64,000 nucleotides of DNA from Eucommia ulmoides (Eukaryota; Streptophyta; Magnoliopsida; Garryales; Eucommiaceae): assembly GCA_016647705.1 (NCBI GenBank), contig CM028338.1, positions 13,298,240 to 13,362,239 of the forward strand. The letters are read 5' to 3'. The position numbers were made by a program, and so were the translations under genes. Below the pieces are notes generated by a model. That model ran no database searches and was not told the DNA's origin. It was given only the letters and a program-made list of their open reading frames with translations. Positions 21,082 to 33,790 of the stretch are shown here, piece by piece; within the stretch, counting starts at the first letter, position 1, and every line of letters begins with the position of its first letter.

Positions 21082-22557
21082 ATGGCTTCCCCATCACCTC
21101 ACTTCGTTGTGCTACCCTTTTTGGCTCAAGGCCACCTTATTCCCATGATAGACATTTCCAGATTGCTAGCAAAACGCGGAGTAGTAGTGACCATAATCAC
21201 TACTCCGCTAAATGCTAAGAGATTCGAAGGAATCATCGCCCGGGCAATAGATTCCGGCCTTCAAATCCGAGTAGTCCAACTCCACTTCCCTTGCGTGGAA
21301 GCCGGTTTACCCCAAGGGTGCGAGAATTTCGACCACTTGATCTCAATGGCTTCCGCTGGACAATTCTTTGAAGCAACTCGAATGCTTCAAAAACCTGTGG
21401 AAGATCTCTTCGAAGGGTTAAACCCGCCCCCAGCTTGCTTGCTGTCCGACATGTGTTACCCATGGACAACCCTTGTTGCGGAAAAGTTTTCTGTTCCGAA
21501 GCTTGTTTTCCACGGAATGTGTTGTTTTTCCCTCTTTTGCACTCACGTTTTGCAAACGTCGAGGGTTTTTGACACAGTCTCCTCAGAAATCGAGCCTTTT
21601 GCGGTGCCTGGCATGCCTGATTTTGTCGAATTGACGAAAAATCAAGTTCCGGCATTCGTCAACATGAATATACCGTCGGGGCAAAAAGACGTGCGGAAAG
21701 AGATCAAGGAAGGGGAGCTGTCGGCATATGGCGTCGTGGTCAATACTTTCGAGGCGATGGAGGAGAAGTACGTGAAGGAATACGCCAGGGCAATGGGGAA
21801 GAAAGTTTGGTGTATTGGGCCGGTTTCATTGTGCAACAACAACAACTTGGACAAGGCCGACAGAGGGAACAAGGCCTCGATCGACGAGCACCATTGCTTG
21901 AAGTGGCTCGACCATTGGGAACAAGGTTCGGTGATATACGTTTGCCTTGGGAGCCTAACTCGGCTAGCAACTTCACAAATGATAGAGCTCGGGCTAGGGC
22001 TAGAGGCATCAAATAGGCCCTTTGTATGGGTCATACGGTATGAAATCGTTGAATTTGAGAAATGGATTTTGGTAGAAGGGTTTGGAGAGAGGATTAAGGA
22101 AAGAGGGCTTTTAATCCGTGGGTGGGCCCCACAAGTGTTGATATTATCGCATCGGGCGATCGGAGGGTTCCTGACCCACTGCGGGTGGAATTCCACGATG
22201 GAAGGAATATGCGCGGGTGTTCCAATGCTGGCGTGGCCGATGTTCGCAGAGCAATTTGTGAACGAGAAGTTAGTCGTGCATGTGCTGAAGACTGCTGTGA
22301 GCATCGGTGCGAAAATTCAAATCAGTATTGGGAAGGAAGAGGAGATCGGCATTTTGGTGAGGAGGGAGGACGTCAAGATGGGTGTAGATAAGGTAATGGA
22401 GGAAAACGAGGAAGGGGAAGAGAGAAAGAGGAGAGCCAGGAAGTTTGGGGAGATGGCAAAGTGGGCAATAGAAGAAGGAGGTTCTTCACACAACAGTTTG
22501 ACTATGTTAATTCAAGATGTCGTGGAGAAATCAAATCAACTTAGGAAACATGGGTGA
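21082..22557 (+). CDS. UDP-glycosyltransferase, UGT73-like (copy 2)
   Basis: A single exon of 491 aa with the same length and architecture as copy 1. It keeps FLAQGHLIP (His18), LLSDMCYPW (Asp123) and an intact PSPG box at 348-391 with HCGWNS and a final Gln. It differs from copy 1 at roughly 45 residues by eye. Changes cluster at 181-203, a stretch in the acceptor domain, and at 415-426; a few lie in the PSPG box (Thr384 to Ala, Ile387 to Met). Clustering in acceptor-side loops is compatible with a shifted substrate range, but that is inference. No stop or frameshift is present, so both copies appear under constraint. Its start is the first ATG and aligns with copy 1. The acceptor is unknown. 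Confidence 0.95.
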   Translation: MASPSPHFVVLPFLAQGHLIPMIDISRLLAKRGVVVTIITTPLNAKRFEGIIARAIDSGLQIRVVQLHFPCVEAGLPQGCENFDHLISMASAGQFFEATRMLQKPVEDLFEGLNPPPACLLSDMCYPWTTLVAEKFSVPKLVFHGMCCFSLFCTHVLQTSRVFDTVSSEIEPFAVPGMPDFVELTKNQVPAFVNMNIPSGQKDVRKEIKEGELSAYGVVVNTFEAMEEKYVKEYARAMGKKVWCIGPVSLCNNNNLDKADRGNKASIDEHHCLKWLDHWEQGSVIYVCLGSLTRLATSQMIELGLGLEASNRPFVWVIRYEIVEFEKWILVEGFGERIKERGLLIRGWAPQVLILSHRAIGGFLTHCGWNSTMEGICAGVPMLAWPMFAEQFVNEKLVVHVLKTAVSIGAKIQISIGKEEEIGILVRREDVKMGVDKVMEENEEGEERKRRARKFGEMAKWAIEEGGSSHNSLTMLIQDVVEKSNQLRKHG

Positions 22558-22745
22558 AGTGAAGAAACAACAACGTTTTGGCTTAAACATAGAAACAATA
22601 GAAAATATATTATCCTCCAAACTTCAATTATGAAGATCTTTTGCATCCATCACTTGATGACCACCAAAAAATTATGTTGTAGTAGTTTAGTGATTGAGAA
22701 AGTGAGTATTTGATTTTAATTTAACACGGAAAATCGTTATCTACA

Positions 22746-22751
22746 AATAAA
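22746..22751 (+). terminator. Candidate poly(A) signal of UGT copy 2
   Basis: AATAAA about 190 bp after the stop. The nearer AATAAA of copy 1 is not conserved here. Weak evidence. Confidence 0.3.
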
Positions 22752-23200
22752 TATGTAATTGGATATTAATTTTTTTTTATTAAGTGATAAGATATATTAG
22801 GATGAACTTATAGGCATCTTGATTAATTATTTTGTTTTGATAATTTTAAGTAAATATTTTTTTACATCAATTTATTATATTTAAAATTAATTCAAGATTT
22901 AGTTCTTTAGGAAAGTTGAACTCCAAGGAACACCTCCTTGCTCATCTTAAGTTTAGTTTTCTCACCTAAAAAATGGAAAAATAAAAAAAATAAAACACAC
23001 ACATGCACAATGTCACATTAGAGTTTCAACAATTTGCATGCATTGTGTCAAAGTCACCACGCCGTCTTCTTTGAACAATGTCCTTTTTCACTCTTGCTTT
23101 TACCTCAATCATTATTGGGCGAGAAAATTAAATAACATTGCCGGAACATTGTCTGTGTAACACACAAATCTCTTGCGCTCGACGGTCGCCAATTTCTTCG

Positions 23201-23539
23201 TCGCCATAATGTTGAATTATGTACCAGTTTTTTTTTTTTTTTTTTTTAAATTGTAATTATTGTTGATGTGATAGATATTAATTGATGCATAATATACTCA
23301 AATAAATGTAAATATATGAGGGTTTTTTTTTTTTTTTTTAAATTAATGATATTTAAGTATTAAATTATGATTTATTTTTTCATATATATTTTTTAATAAT
23401 CCGTGCCTTCAGGTACGAGTTATATGTTAGTCTATATAATAAAATAGGATGGATATAAATTCTCTACACAAATTTCAACCACTCTTTATATTCCTTATAA
23501 ACAACGATCCAGATTAACTCTTAAAATAAGATTAATATT
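23201..23539. other. AT-rich intergenic DNA, no gene seen
   Basis: Contains two long T runs (about 23229-23248 and 23324-23339). No open frame or transposon ends were seen before the Tat LTR starts at 23540. Confidence 0.5.
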
Positions 23540-24609
23540 TGATGAGTGTAAAAATGGTCACTCCAACGCAATCAATTGAAGACCGCCACATGTCCACAAT
23601 TCCCTATAAAAGTCAAGATCATTCGAAGACTAAGTATGAAAATTGCACCGAACAGAGGAATATCTCCATTCGTTCCCGCCGTCCCAAAGGCTTCAACACT
23701 TCCCAGGAAAAGCCGAAAAGTCATCATCGGGATGGGGAACCCTTCCCCGTCTCGGCATCCTCTGCTGCAGCATCACTCATCCCATAAATTAACTCCTCAT
23801 GGCTCCTCGACCAATGCCCCCTTTCTCGTCTCCGGCTATCCAAGAAAGGAAAGGCAAAAAGCTTTTTATAACTCCCCCTTCTCGTCTCCGGTTACCCAAG
23901 AAGGGCAGGAATCAGACTCCTTATCTTGGCTATAGCAGATTAGTCTCTCTCTCGATTTATGAGCTGGTTCAATATTCCATCCACAAATATCTCCTAAATA
24001 TCTCCAAATGTCCCCAAATATCCCTAAATTTCTATGATTCACTTCCCCAACTAAAAATATCACCAAGTATTCCCCAATATGGTTAAGATAAGAGCTCATT
24101 GGCATCCTCCCATTGGCTACATGCCAAGTTCAATTTTTGATGTGATTTTGAGGAGACACTAATCTATGCTTAAGTCTTTAATCCAATCCACTCCTTGCCT
24201 ATAAATAGGAGGGCATACAATTACCCAAAGATAGATGATTTTTGCCCTATTTTCTTGGCAATTTCTCTATATACGTTTCCCCTCGTACGCTGATTCTCAT
24301 GCCGGAGGGGACACGCCGGGATCATCCCGACAAGTTCTTTGTGCAGGTTTCCAAGTGCTCCTCATCTCAGAACAGTTCCATTCCAAGCTCTAATTCACTT
24401 TTCCAAGGATCACAAGGTGTTTTGAACCTTCCCTTCTCAACCCAAAAGGCTTTGGGCTCCACTTAATACGGGTCTATCCCTTCTTGGCCAAGGGCCTCTT
24501 CAATGATCAAAAGCTCCACGGATTAAAGATCTCTATTTTCAGACCTCTCTAACTTATCCAATGCTGATTGAACTATACTGTTGGATTCAACCAAAATTTG
24601 ACATCAACT
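23540..24609 (+). mobile_element. 5' LTR of the Tat element
   Basis: Begins TGATGAGTGTAAAAATGG and ends 'tttgacatcaact' just before the primer-binding site. It matches the 3' LTR start at 41353 and the solo LTR at 55299-56379. A TATA box for the element, 'cctataaata', lies at about 24199-24208, and the 'agggcatacaattaccc' stem that follows it is shared by all copies. Confidence 0.85.
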
Positions 24610-24627
24610 GTTTGGCGCCATCTGTGG
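24610..24627 (+). other. Primer-binding site of the Tat element
   Basis: The sequence 'gtttggcgccatctgtgg' directly after the LTR is the usual Tat-type primer-binding region (TGGCGCC is complementary to a tRNA 3' end). The exact tRNA was not determined. Confidence 0.6.
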
Positions 24628-24732
24628 AAAATGCTACTAAAACCCTTTCTCTGATCATTTGCTCCCATCTCGGCTAAAAGTTAGATAACTACAAGGTTTG
24701 GTCAGTTTTTGTGACCAAAAGACCCTAATGGC

Positions 24733-26349
24733 ATGGTGGCTAACAACCCGACTAGAGAAATGTTAAGAATCCCCAGGCCGAAAGTGAGGACTACTGTCCT
24801 CATCCCGGAAGAAGAAGAAAATACACCATTAACCAAGCAGGTCCGTTGGCTCCACCTGCAGGAGCCCACATTGGACCAGCTACCAGAGCTGCAGATATGG
24901 TGTGGCTTGATAGCTTTGAATGTCAGTTATTTTAGTTTCAAACCTGTCTCGACACCATTCTCTCCCGCCTGTCGCCAACCCCAGATCAGAGGGGATCAGT
25001 TCTCCGGAACATAGGAGGAGAGGGATGCCACCCACCACTGGCTCCTGATCTGAGGGGACCGATTCTCTGGCATGCAGGGGGTGAGGATCATCATCAAGAA
25101 TCAGACCGTGTCATCTACTCTAAATGACACATCTCAAGGGAACAACCTCGTTTGCGCTGTCAACTAGTTAGGGAACGGAAGTTGGCCCCACTAGCCGTTT
25201 CCGATTCTGCATCTTTGCCTTAATGAGCTCGCCGAACAGAGGGTCACCATGATCACCAACCGGAAAGAACTCATAGCCACGTCACCCGTGCTAATCGCAG
25301 AGTTCGTCGTGCTCGAGAGGTTGACTCCCACTCTTCTCCCGTTGAAAGGCAGGGGTCAAGAGTGGCTGCAAGTCATGTGGCAGCACCACCCTGGAGAAAA
25401 ACAACATTAGAAATATGCGTTGCCAAGATAGAGGCAGCACTTGTGAAAATACAGGGCCCTGGGGGGGTTGCTAGACTCTCTTTAGGTATAAGATCTCATT
25501 TCATTGACAATATAGTATTTGAGGCAGTCCCCTATAGATTTCCTAGCCCATAAATAACCTCCTACAACGGAAGTACCGACCCCGTTGACCACCTCTCCAT
25601 TTTCGTTGCATTCATGGACATGCATACGACCTCTATAACGATAAGGTGTAAGTCATTCCCTCTCACTCTCATCGGAATGGCCAGCACCTGGTTTCAAGAA
25701 TTGGCTCCAGCCTTGATCTCATTGTTCACCTAATTGGAACAACTCTTTTTGGCCTAGTTCGACTGTTCTTGGAGAAGGCCCAAAACAATGACTCACCTTC
25801 TCGGCCTCTTGCAGAAAATAGCAGAAACTTTGGGTGATTTCGTTACTCAATTCCACCAGAAAAGTTTGAGCTATGGTAGTATTCCGAATGCTGTGGCCTT
25901 AAACTTTTTCATTGATGGACTAAGGCACCGAAGATTATCGTATGACTTGTGCTTATACCCTGCACCAAATTTGGTTGTTGCTCTAGGTTGGGGTACAAGT
26001 TTCTATGAAGCTGACCTCAAAGATGATGTGAAGCGAGAATGAGAAGGAGCTCAGAAGCGAAAGGGCCGAGCAGAGGAAGGACCAAGCCGGGTATAAGGGT
26101 TGCGAAGACTGCAAGTAAAGGTGCAATTAGGATATTTTCTTGGGGGATTGGAGACATCCTCCACCCCCAGGGAATCGGCTAGGGATGACACCCCTAATTG
26201 CATCCATAGCAATGATTTTTGTTGAAAACTCAGGAAGAGAATTCTTCCCACCAGCTCCTATCCCTAAAGAAAGACCCATAGGAAAATCCATTTCTAAATA
26301 TTGCGAGTTCCACCATGATCGTCGTCATTTGACAAACGAATGCTTCTAG
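24733..26349 (+). pseudogene. Tat gag pseudogene
   Basis: Coding traces start at the ATG at 24733 (MVANNPTREMLRIPRP). The retrotransposon gag core starts at 25563 (YNGSTDPVDHLSIFVAFMDM), followed by the matching WFQEL segment and, in the same frame after two stops, IAETLGDFVTQFHQKSL at about 25815. A frame change precedes the C-terminal part (26140-26349), whose YCEFHHDRRHLTNECF resembles the CxxH...GHxTExC knuckle of Tat gags. In the family, gag forms the virus-like particle that packages element RNA. Several in-frame stops show it is dead. Confidence 0.75.
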
Positions 26350-26493
26350 CTTCGAGAAGAGATCGAGGTCCTCATAAAAAAAGGGGGGTACAATGGTCAT
26401 TACGCCTGCAAAGATAACGTAGGCTCTGGAGAAAGAAGAAAAAATCGTGGCCAATCCCCACCGAGAAAAAAAACTGAAGAATTTGATGATGAG

Positions 26494-27909
26494 ATGCGTA
26501 TAAATGGTGAAATAAATGTGATAGATGGCGGCCTCGGCCTCAGACGAAAGATCACCTCTTTCCGGAAGAGGCACGAAGGTAAAGGAAAGAGAAAAGCCGA
26601 TGAGGACGTGTACGAGGTGAGCGCAATTGATCCTGTCTCGCACAACGTCATCTCCTTCAGTAAAGCTGACCTCTGGGGGATTCATACCCCTCATGATGAT
26701 GCCTTGGTAATTTTCACCCTAATCAACCACTACAAAGTGGGACGAATTCTGATCGACGGAGGGAGCTCCGTGGATATCATTTTCAAATATGCTTTCGATA
26801 AAATGGATGTGAGTTAAAGCTCCGTGAGACCCACTACTTTCCCCCTTGTCGGATTTGGCGGGAAAGTGGTGAATTCCATGGGTTGGGCTTCCCTTCCCTT
26901 TATTGTTGGCGCTGTGCCCACCTCGGCCATGGTTTGGGTCAAATTTCTCATTGTAGATCGACTTTCTCCTTACAACGCAATCATTGGATGACCCACCTTG
27001 GCGGCGTTAAAAGCTGTATCCTTCTCCTACCATCAATTAAGAAAAGAGGATGGGGCAAGAATCTGCGAGGTCTTATGCCAGATGGGCACTCAAGAAAAAG
27101 AAATAGTAGTTAACGGCCAGGACCGGGAACAACGAGGTTGAAATCATGACCCTGTCTGGTCTCGGAACCATGCCTATAGACGATCCCCGAGATAAGGAAC
27201 CTCATCCGTGACCTCATGAACACCTGATGGAAGTACCTATTTACTCTATTATTGAGAATAGAACTATCCGAATTGGTGCCAAACTCAACACGACATAACA
27301 AGAAAAGTTAACCAATCTCCTTAGAAGAAATTATGATGTGTTTGTTTGGTCCCACAATGAGCTTCCCAAGATTGATTTAAGCATATCCATGCTAATCCTC
27401 ACCATACCCCTGTGAGGCAAAAAAGAAGGAAATTCCACTCGGAACGTTAAAAGCTCATTAAACAGGAAATTGATAAGTTAGTGAAATCTGCCATGGTGGA
27501 AGAGGTGGAGTTCGTCGATTGGCTCTCTAATGTCGTCCTTGCGCCTAAAGCTGGAAACAAATGGTGTCTTTGCGTAGACTTCAAAGACCTCAATAAGGCG
27601 TGCCCTAAAGATTTCTTCTATTTGCCGAGAATAGACTTGGTTATAGATGCTATGGCGGGGCACAAACTCTTGAGTTTCCTAGATACTTACACTGGATACA
27701 AACAAATTCCCATGTTTCCTCCCAACAAAGGAAAGACCTCGTTCATCACGGACAAAGACACATATTGTTATAAAGTTATGCCTTTCCACCTTCGCAACGC
27801 CGGGGCTACCTGCCAAAGGCTCGTCAACAAGATGTTCAAGGAAGAGATTGGCTTGATGATAGAAGTTTACATTGATGATATATTTGTAAAAGAATGCCAA
27901 AGCACGTGA
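26494..27909 (+). pseudogene. Tat protease and reverse transcriptase pseudogene
   Basis: One frame carries the aspartic protease (HDDALVIFTLINHYKVGRIL, then IDGGSS, the usual catalytic triplet position) and its downstream half after a stop at 26815. After further stops, the same frame carries RT from about 27310 (FVWSHNELPKIDLS) through SNVVLAPKAGNKW, VDFKDLNKACPKDFF and the YIDDIF catalytic motif near residue 130 of the 27481-27909 segment. RT copies the element RNA into DNA. Stops between the segments and the loss of frame after 27909 mean no active polyprotein. Confidence 0.85.
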
Positions 27910-28189
27910 TCACATCGACTATGTCCAAAATTGTTTCAATAAGCTCCGAACTCATTGATGCCAATCCAAATCAAATCAGTACCATTCTAGGAATGGCCTC
28001 TCCACGGACAAAGAAGAAAATCAGTACCGTTTTATTTCACGATCTTCAGAAAAGTGCCTTCCCTTCTCCAAATTTTTGTGGGAAAATAAGGCCTTCGAGT
28101 GGACAGATGAATGTAAGGCCGCCTTTCAGGAGCTTAAAACCTACATCTTCTCGGTACCGCTGCTGAGTATTACTAAGGATAGAGAAGAG

Positions 28190-28990
28190 TTATTCATGTA
28201 TATTGTTGCCTCAAATACCGCAGTCAGCGCAGCGCTGATCTGAGAAGAGGACGGGATTCAAATGCCCGTGTACTATGCGAGTCGAGTGTTGACTTATGTC
28301 AAGACAAGATATCAACTCTTTGAGAAGTTGGCTTATGCCCTTCTCATTGTATCAAGAAAATTGAGGCAATATTTCCAAGCCCACGTGATCATCGTACTTA
28401 CTGATGAACCCTTACGGCAAGTTCTCCACTTACCCAATCTCTCTAGTCAGCTTATGAAGTACAGCTTTGAGTATGACCAATTTCACATTGAGTACCAGTC
28501 TAGGACAACCAATATGAATATTTTGGAAAAGACCATCCTGGAAGACCATGACCCTGCCCGGCAAGAGGCCCATCTCGGCCAGGCAGAGGTGCTAGTCCTG
28601 GAAAGGGCACCTTCCTATCTCGAAACAAGTGACGATATCGGTCCGAACAAATGACAACTGTTCATGGATGGTTTTTCCAACATGGGGGGATGTGGGGTCG
28701 GAATTGTCCTAGTAGCCCCAGATTGAGAAAAAATTGAATATGGACTCTGATTGGGATTCAGAGCCACCAACAACGAAGCAAAATATGAAGCTCTTCTCGC
28801 GGGACTCAGATTAGCAAAAGAATTCAACGCCAAGAACCTACAAGTCTTTTGTGATTCATAGTTGGTTGTAAACAAAGTAAATGGTGAATGCGCGGCCAAA
28901 GATTAGAGTATGACTGCATATCGCAGGAGAGCAAATACAGTTATAGAAAATTTCAAAAAATCCAAGTACGCCAAATACCCTGAGAAGAGA
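28190..28990 (+). pseudogene. Tat RNase H and second archaeal-type RNase H pseudogenes
   Basis: In a new frame, 28262-28654 encodes the RT-linked RNase H (YYASRVLTYVKTRYQLFEKL, then AHVIIVLTDEPLRQVL). After a stop, about 28655-28990 reads LFMDGFSNMGGCGVGIVL, then ATNNEAKYEALLAGLRLAKE and FCDS, the pattern of the additional plant/archaeal-type RNase H. The D-E-D positions are recognisable (MDG, NNEAKYE, CDS). The domain pair places the element in the Tat lineage. Three or more in-frame stops are present. Confidence 0.8.
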
Positions 28991-29016
28991 ATCGGCACAC
29001 CGATGCCTTAGCCAAC

Positions 29017-30232
29017 TTGGCTTCTGCAGGGGAATTCACCATGAAGATGAGCGTTCTCGTTGAATATTTGGAGGAGTCAAGCACGACGGTTTTTGATCAA
29101 GTAAACACTATGTGCGCTCTCTTCGCTACACCAACTTGGATGGATCCGATAAGGGAATACCTCTTAAATGGAACACTCCTCCTTGATCAAGTAAAGGCCA
29201 GGCGAATGTGGTATATAGCATCCAGGTGCACCATCATTGATGGGGTGCTCTATCGACGATCCTTCTCAGGCCCATACTCCCGTTGCCTGAGGTTAAAAGA
29301 ATCTAACTACGTGATGAGAGAAATTCTCGAAGGGATGTGTGGCAACCACTCGGGAGGAAGGTCTATGGTTAACAAACTTATTAGATATGGATACTTCTGG
29401 CCAGACATGCATAAGGACTCCATGGAGTTTGTCAAAAAAATATGATAAATGTTAAAGATTTTCCTTTCATCCCCAGCTACCTTGAACTGTTCTCATCCGC
29501 TTGACGATTCCTTAGCCCTTTGCCTAGTAGGGCATTGATTTTCTCAGACCATTTCCCCAAGGGACCGGGTAGATAAGATTTCTCGTTGTCACAATTGACT
29601 ATTTCACGAAATGGGTAGAAGCCAAGCCATTTGCGCGGATCACTAAGGAAAGAATCAGAGATTTCGTATGGGAAAGTGTTGTATGCCGCTTTGGAATACC
29701 TAGGGCCATCGTCTCCGATAATAGAAAGTAATTTGACAATGATATTTTCATAGAATTTTGCGTTGGGCTGGGGATTCAGACCCACTTCGCATCTCCAGGG
29801 CATCCCCAGGCCAATGGACAAGTGGAAGTTACTAACCGCACAATTCTCCATGGACTCAAGACCAGATTAGATAAATCAAAGGAAAGATGGGTTGAAGATG
29901 TGTACCCCGTTCTTTTGGCATACTATACTACAGCAAGAACCCCCACAGGGAAAACCTCTTTCGCAATGACTTTCGGGTCAAAGGCAGTGATCCCTGCCGA
30001 GATAGGCATGCCTTTTTCCCAGACAGCAATGATCTTCAGCAAGATGAAAATAACGCCTCCTTGGCCCTTAATCTTGATCTTCTTGAAGAAAAAAGGGAAC
30101 GTGCCCGTGTTTGACAAGCATCTTACCAATAAACGACAGCTAGATATTACAATAGAAGGGTCCGTCCTAGGTCTTCTAAATTTTATCAATGGCGGAGAAG
30201 TACAACCCCCATCCATTTTCAAATCGGGATGA
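29017..30232 (+). pseudogene. Tat integrase pseudogene
   Basis: 29017-29445 contains the zinc-binding integrase segment (YRRSFSGPYSRCL, GGRSMVNKLIRYGYFWPDM). The catalytic core follows in another frame from about 29597: DYFTKWVEAK (first Asp), SDNRK followed by a stop where SDNGTQF is usual (second Asp), and GQVEVTNRTI (Glu). It continues through AYYTTARTPTGKTSFAMTFG to about 30232. Integrase inserts the DNA copy into the chromosome. The frame change and the stop beside the second Asp make this copy inactive. Confidence 0.85.
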
Positions 30233-31517
30233 GTAGCCCTCCCCACGAATCTCCAAATTACGTGCATATCGGGATGAGTAGCCCTTCGTCCCTTCTCGGA
30301 CGAAGATGTACTGCCCCCAGCCCTTGGTTAAATAGGAACGGTATCCTGAAGCTTAGCGTCAGGGGTAATCTCCATAAAGAAACCCATACCGACACACTAC
30401 GTTAGGGGCGTAACTAGACCCTCTCCACAGGTTGGTAGTATTGGCACAGGGACTGATAGCTATCAGCCTCCGATGGCATTGCACCAATCGGGTCTGAGGA
30501 CCTACAGGTAAGTATCTTACCCCTGATAGCCGAACTAATCTCAGGCGACACAAATGGATGATGCCCTTGGAAGGACAATTTGGGATAACCCGAAAAGGTT
30601 AAGGAATGAGCCACACTAAGGAGAACTCACTTGTGACCAGCCACAGGGGGCCGACCTGAGGTCACCCCTTTGGGGACTGCCAGGGCCAGATTCCGTACAA
30701 GTACTACCCTGGGATTTTAACCTACCACTAGAGCTCTGCTCCGATGCTAGGCTGGGGGAAGGGAGGTTATGGATATGGTGAAACAACGTGAAATAATTTT
30801 TTTCCCAAGAAAGGGGAACATGAATTCTTCTCGGCATTTAAGTCCGAAGAGCGTGACTTCTTCTCGATCATTTGTCCGAGAAGAGGCGTGGAATTGAAGG
30901 GAAGAGACTTGAATTTTTTTAAGCAAAAATTACACAAGTGATGTGGACTGTCCTCCTAGAGCATAACATTGTTGAGATCAGGAAAGAAAGTTAAAAGGAC
31001 GTCCAATTGGTTAAGGCAAATGACAAAAATCAAGTATCATAGCTAAAAATGCCCAAGTCTTCAAAAATACCCGAGAAAGAGACATAATGGTAAAGAAAAG
31101 TTCAATAATGTCCAAGTCTTTAAAAATAACTGAGCAGGGGCTCAGGTCCATCTCCAAGCTGAGTTTAAGCAATTCCCCAAACAAGAACCCAAGTTTATGT
31201 TCTGTTAATTTACTGAGCTTAGACATCTCCCCATCTCGGTGTTTCCGAGATAAAGATATGAACAAAGCTCTGCAGTTGGGAAAATGAACTATTCCTACTC
31301 CAAAGGGTACAACTCTCTAAGGATAAACAAAAGTAAAAATTCAAAGGCATACATTCACAAATTCAACAACAATAAAGAAGATCATGCAAAAAATCATAAG
31401 TGTTCAGAATCTTCGGTGAAGAAATAATAAAGAAATATCCATTGATTCATTCAACATTCATTACAAGTTTAAGACCTCAAAACCCATTACCAAAGGGCCC
31501 TTTCACAAAAGGCTGGG
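30233..31517. mobile_element. Tat element region between integrase and inserted element, non-coding
   Basis: No conserved frame was seen. The word 'atcgggatgagtagccct' occurs twice (about 30223 and 30268), and 'cttctcgg' words recur. It ends where the non-autonomous element begins at 31518. Confidence 0.5.
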
Positions 31518-32854
31518 TATATGCTCCAGGATTTTACATCCTTGCGGTATATAACTACTCGTAAGTGTACGAGGTCAAAATTTTAATATAGTGGATCTTT
31601 GAAGATCAGATATCGTTCCCACAGGGACGGGTTGAATAATTGAGTATCGCGATTGGCATAGTCTCCTATTATCCAGACGGTTAAAGAATTGTTTTAAAAT
31701 TACTCTTATTAAACTAAGTTAAACTACAATTAGTGGGCTAAGTTGATTAACTAGGGATTGATTTCGTTCACTTAATACACGTTTGATTTCATTTTAGTTA
31801 ACAATAACGGACTATATGGTATTCAACAATCTCGGTTCTAAAACTCCTCTGCCACATCTTCCAAGTGTAAGACGGGGGAATACGGGAATTCGTGTCAATG
31901 AAGAGGTCCCCCTTAATGTCTTAACGACTCTAAGGCCGCGTGAGTCTTGCCCAACATCATCGATTTCACACTAACTAACGCCCTCCTGGGTCGTTATGTC
32001 GTAATGATATGTTTACCCTAGTCCGAATCCAGGATTACCTCTTCCGAGCGTCAAACCCTAGATTCTAAAATTCAACCCTAATGCCTTAACAAGCATATTA
32101 ACTTCGTCATAAAATGATGAACACAATCGGATTTAAACACAAACAACCGTTAAGAAAACGTATATTCCATCAAACTAGTACTTACACAACTACACCGATC
32201 CCTAGCTAATATTTATCTAATCTAACATAATCTTGGCCATTTGAACATTAAACTAAGAGGTATTCATCATCATTTACAATAAAACATTAAATTACAAAGA
32301 GATAAATAAAGAGAGAAAGATCAAATCTTAAAGTGGAGCGATCTATTGTCGCCAAAGACCAATCTGCTGATGTTTCCTCTTCTCCGGATGATGAATATCT
32401 TCTTCAAGAATGGCCAAGGATCAATATCCTAGGGTTAGGGATGTTCCATGATCCAAGAGTTCTTAAGGGAAGTGGGAGAATAGGTATTAATAGGCACAAG
32501 GTTTCAAAAATCTATTTGTTGTGCAGAGGTCATGGCCGTGGAGGTGGGCTAAGTCAGTTACATCCTGATCTTTCACGGCCGTGGTGATGGGATCACGGCT
32601 GCAGTCGTGGGTCTTTATGCTCAAAACAGCCCTCTCTGCCGTCTCACCGCCGCGGCGATGGCTTCTGTGATCATGAAATCTTGTTTCTTCATCATTTCTT
32701 TACCATTTTCCCACTGTTTTTGCTCATTTATCACTTGATTGTGTCCCTACACCTGAATTACATAAAAACTAACAAAAACACTATTAAATATAACTAATTC
32801 ACTCGAAAACTATCAAATCCAGCTTAGAAGTAGATAAGTATTTTACACCTATCA
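31518..32854 (-). mobile_element. 3' LTR of the 6.7-kb non-autonomous element
   Basis: Matches 36888-38207 throughout, including the 'aggattttacatcct' edge and the 'tattttacacctatca' edge. It holds GC-rich palindromes at about 32525-32660. Confidence 0.85.
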
Positions 32855-32875
32855 AATACCCCCAAATTTGAAATT
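32855..32875 (-). other. Polypurine tract of the 6.7-kb element
   Basis: On the minus strand 'caaatttgggggtattt' directly precedes the LTR start TGATAGG. The same tract is present next to 43354 in the related element. Confidence 0.6.
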
Positions 32876-32999
32876 TTGTTAATCCTCGAGCAAAACACCT
32901 TAACACTAAATTAAACTAACTACCCTCAGTAACTTACAACTGATCTGAAAATGAAAAACTTGAAACACAAAAGAAGTAAATGCATGCAAGTATAAAGTT

Positions 33000-33790
33000 C
33001 AACCAAAGAAACCAATTTGTTCTTCCCTGAATATCCCTAAATCTAATCAAGTTCGGGAAATTACCCACACTAAGTGGTGTTCTATAATTTCAACAATCAA
33101 TATTAGTTAAAACCATTCTAGATCCATTGAATGTGCATGTGTGAGAACTCAAATGCACGATTACGCACATACCAGATTGGATTATTCAATTGTTAAGTTC
33201 ATAACGTATACCGTTTAAGGATTCAGGAAAACCATACGTTTGATTGGGGTCTACTATCCACTAATGTAGGCTTGGATATTCATAGAGATCAATAGGGCTT
33301 GGTTTAATTTTGGAGAACGACCACGGGTATCACTGGAATTGAAAATAGATAATCGGTTTAAGTGATCGACACCCGAGGTAAAATCGCTTGTCGCTATCCT
33401 CTCTCATAACCCGATATATTTAAAACACAATTCTAAATAGGAATTGAAGATCTTTATTCACTTGTCGAAAGAATGACGGCCTAAATCACGTCTCCGAAAT
33501 TACCTTACCTAGGATTTCGCCTCAAGTTTCCCCCAAATCAAGTTCTAGATTCCTCATTTTTGTCATGAACTTCATATTGAATAATCAACGTCTAATTGTT
33601 CAGATTATTATACATTGAGTCCGAATGTCGTGCGATTTTCGAATCGAGATAATTTTTACCCAATCGACATGTTAAGCACACAAAACCCACATGGAAGGCA
33701 TTACCCCTGACCTCAATATGCAATTAAGGGATAATTCTCATCATCGGGAATTGGCCCAAATGAACTCACCAACTAAATATGCAAATACAA
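33000..33790 (-). other. Conserved non-coding interior shared with the 41947-54272 element
   Basis: Landmarks such as 'ccactaatgtaggctt', 'gatcaatagg', 'ggcattacccctgacctc' and 'gggataat...tcatcatcggg' recur in the same order at 43540-44640. No frame is kept in either copy, so the conservation is of RNA or DNA sequence, not protein. Confidence 0.6.

Larger units (their letters stand above)
20752..23200 (+). repeat. UGT duplication block, copy 2
   Basis: Collinear with 8851-11300, and on its left also with 5860-5930. In this copy the two upstream parts are contiguous, so it preserves the arrangement without the insertion seen in copy 1. The 3' flank shares 'aaaacacacacatg', 'agagtttcaaca' and 'tacctcaatcatt' blocks with copy 1 as far as about 23195. 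Confidence 0.85.

Noticed and set aside
21642..22304. 220-codon antisense frame within UGT copy 2 (and 156 codons at 9764-10234 in copy 1)
   Set aside because: Composition shadow of a strongly conserved coding strand; no protein family features.
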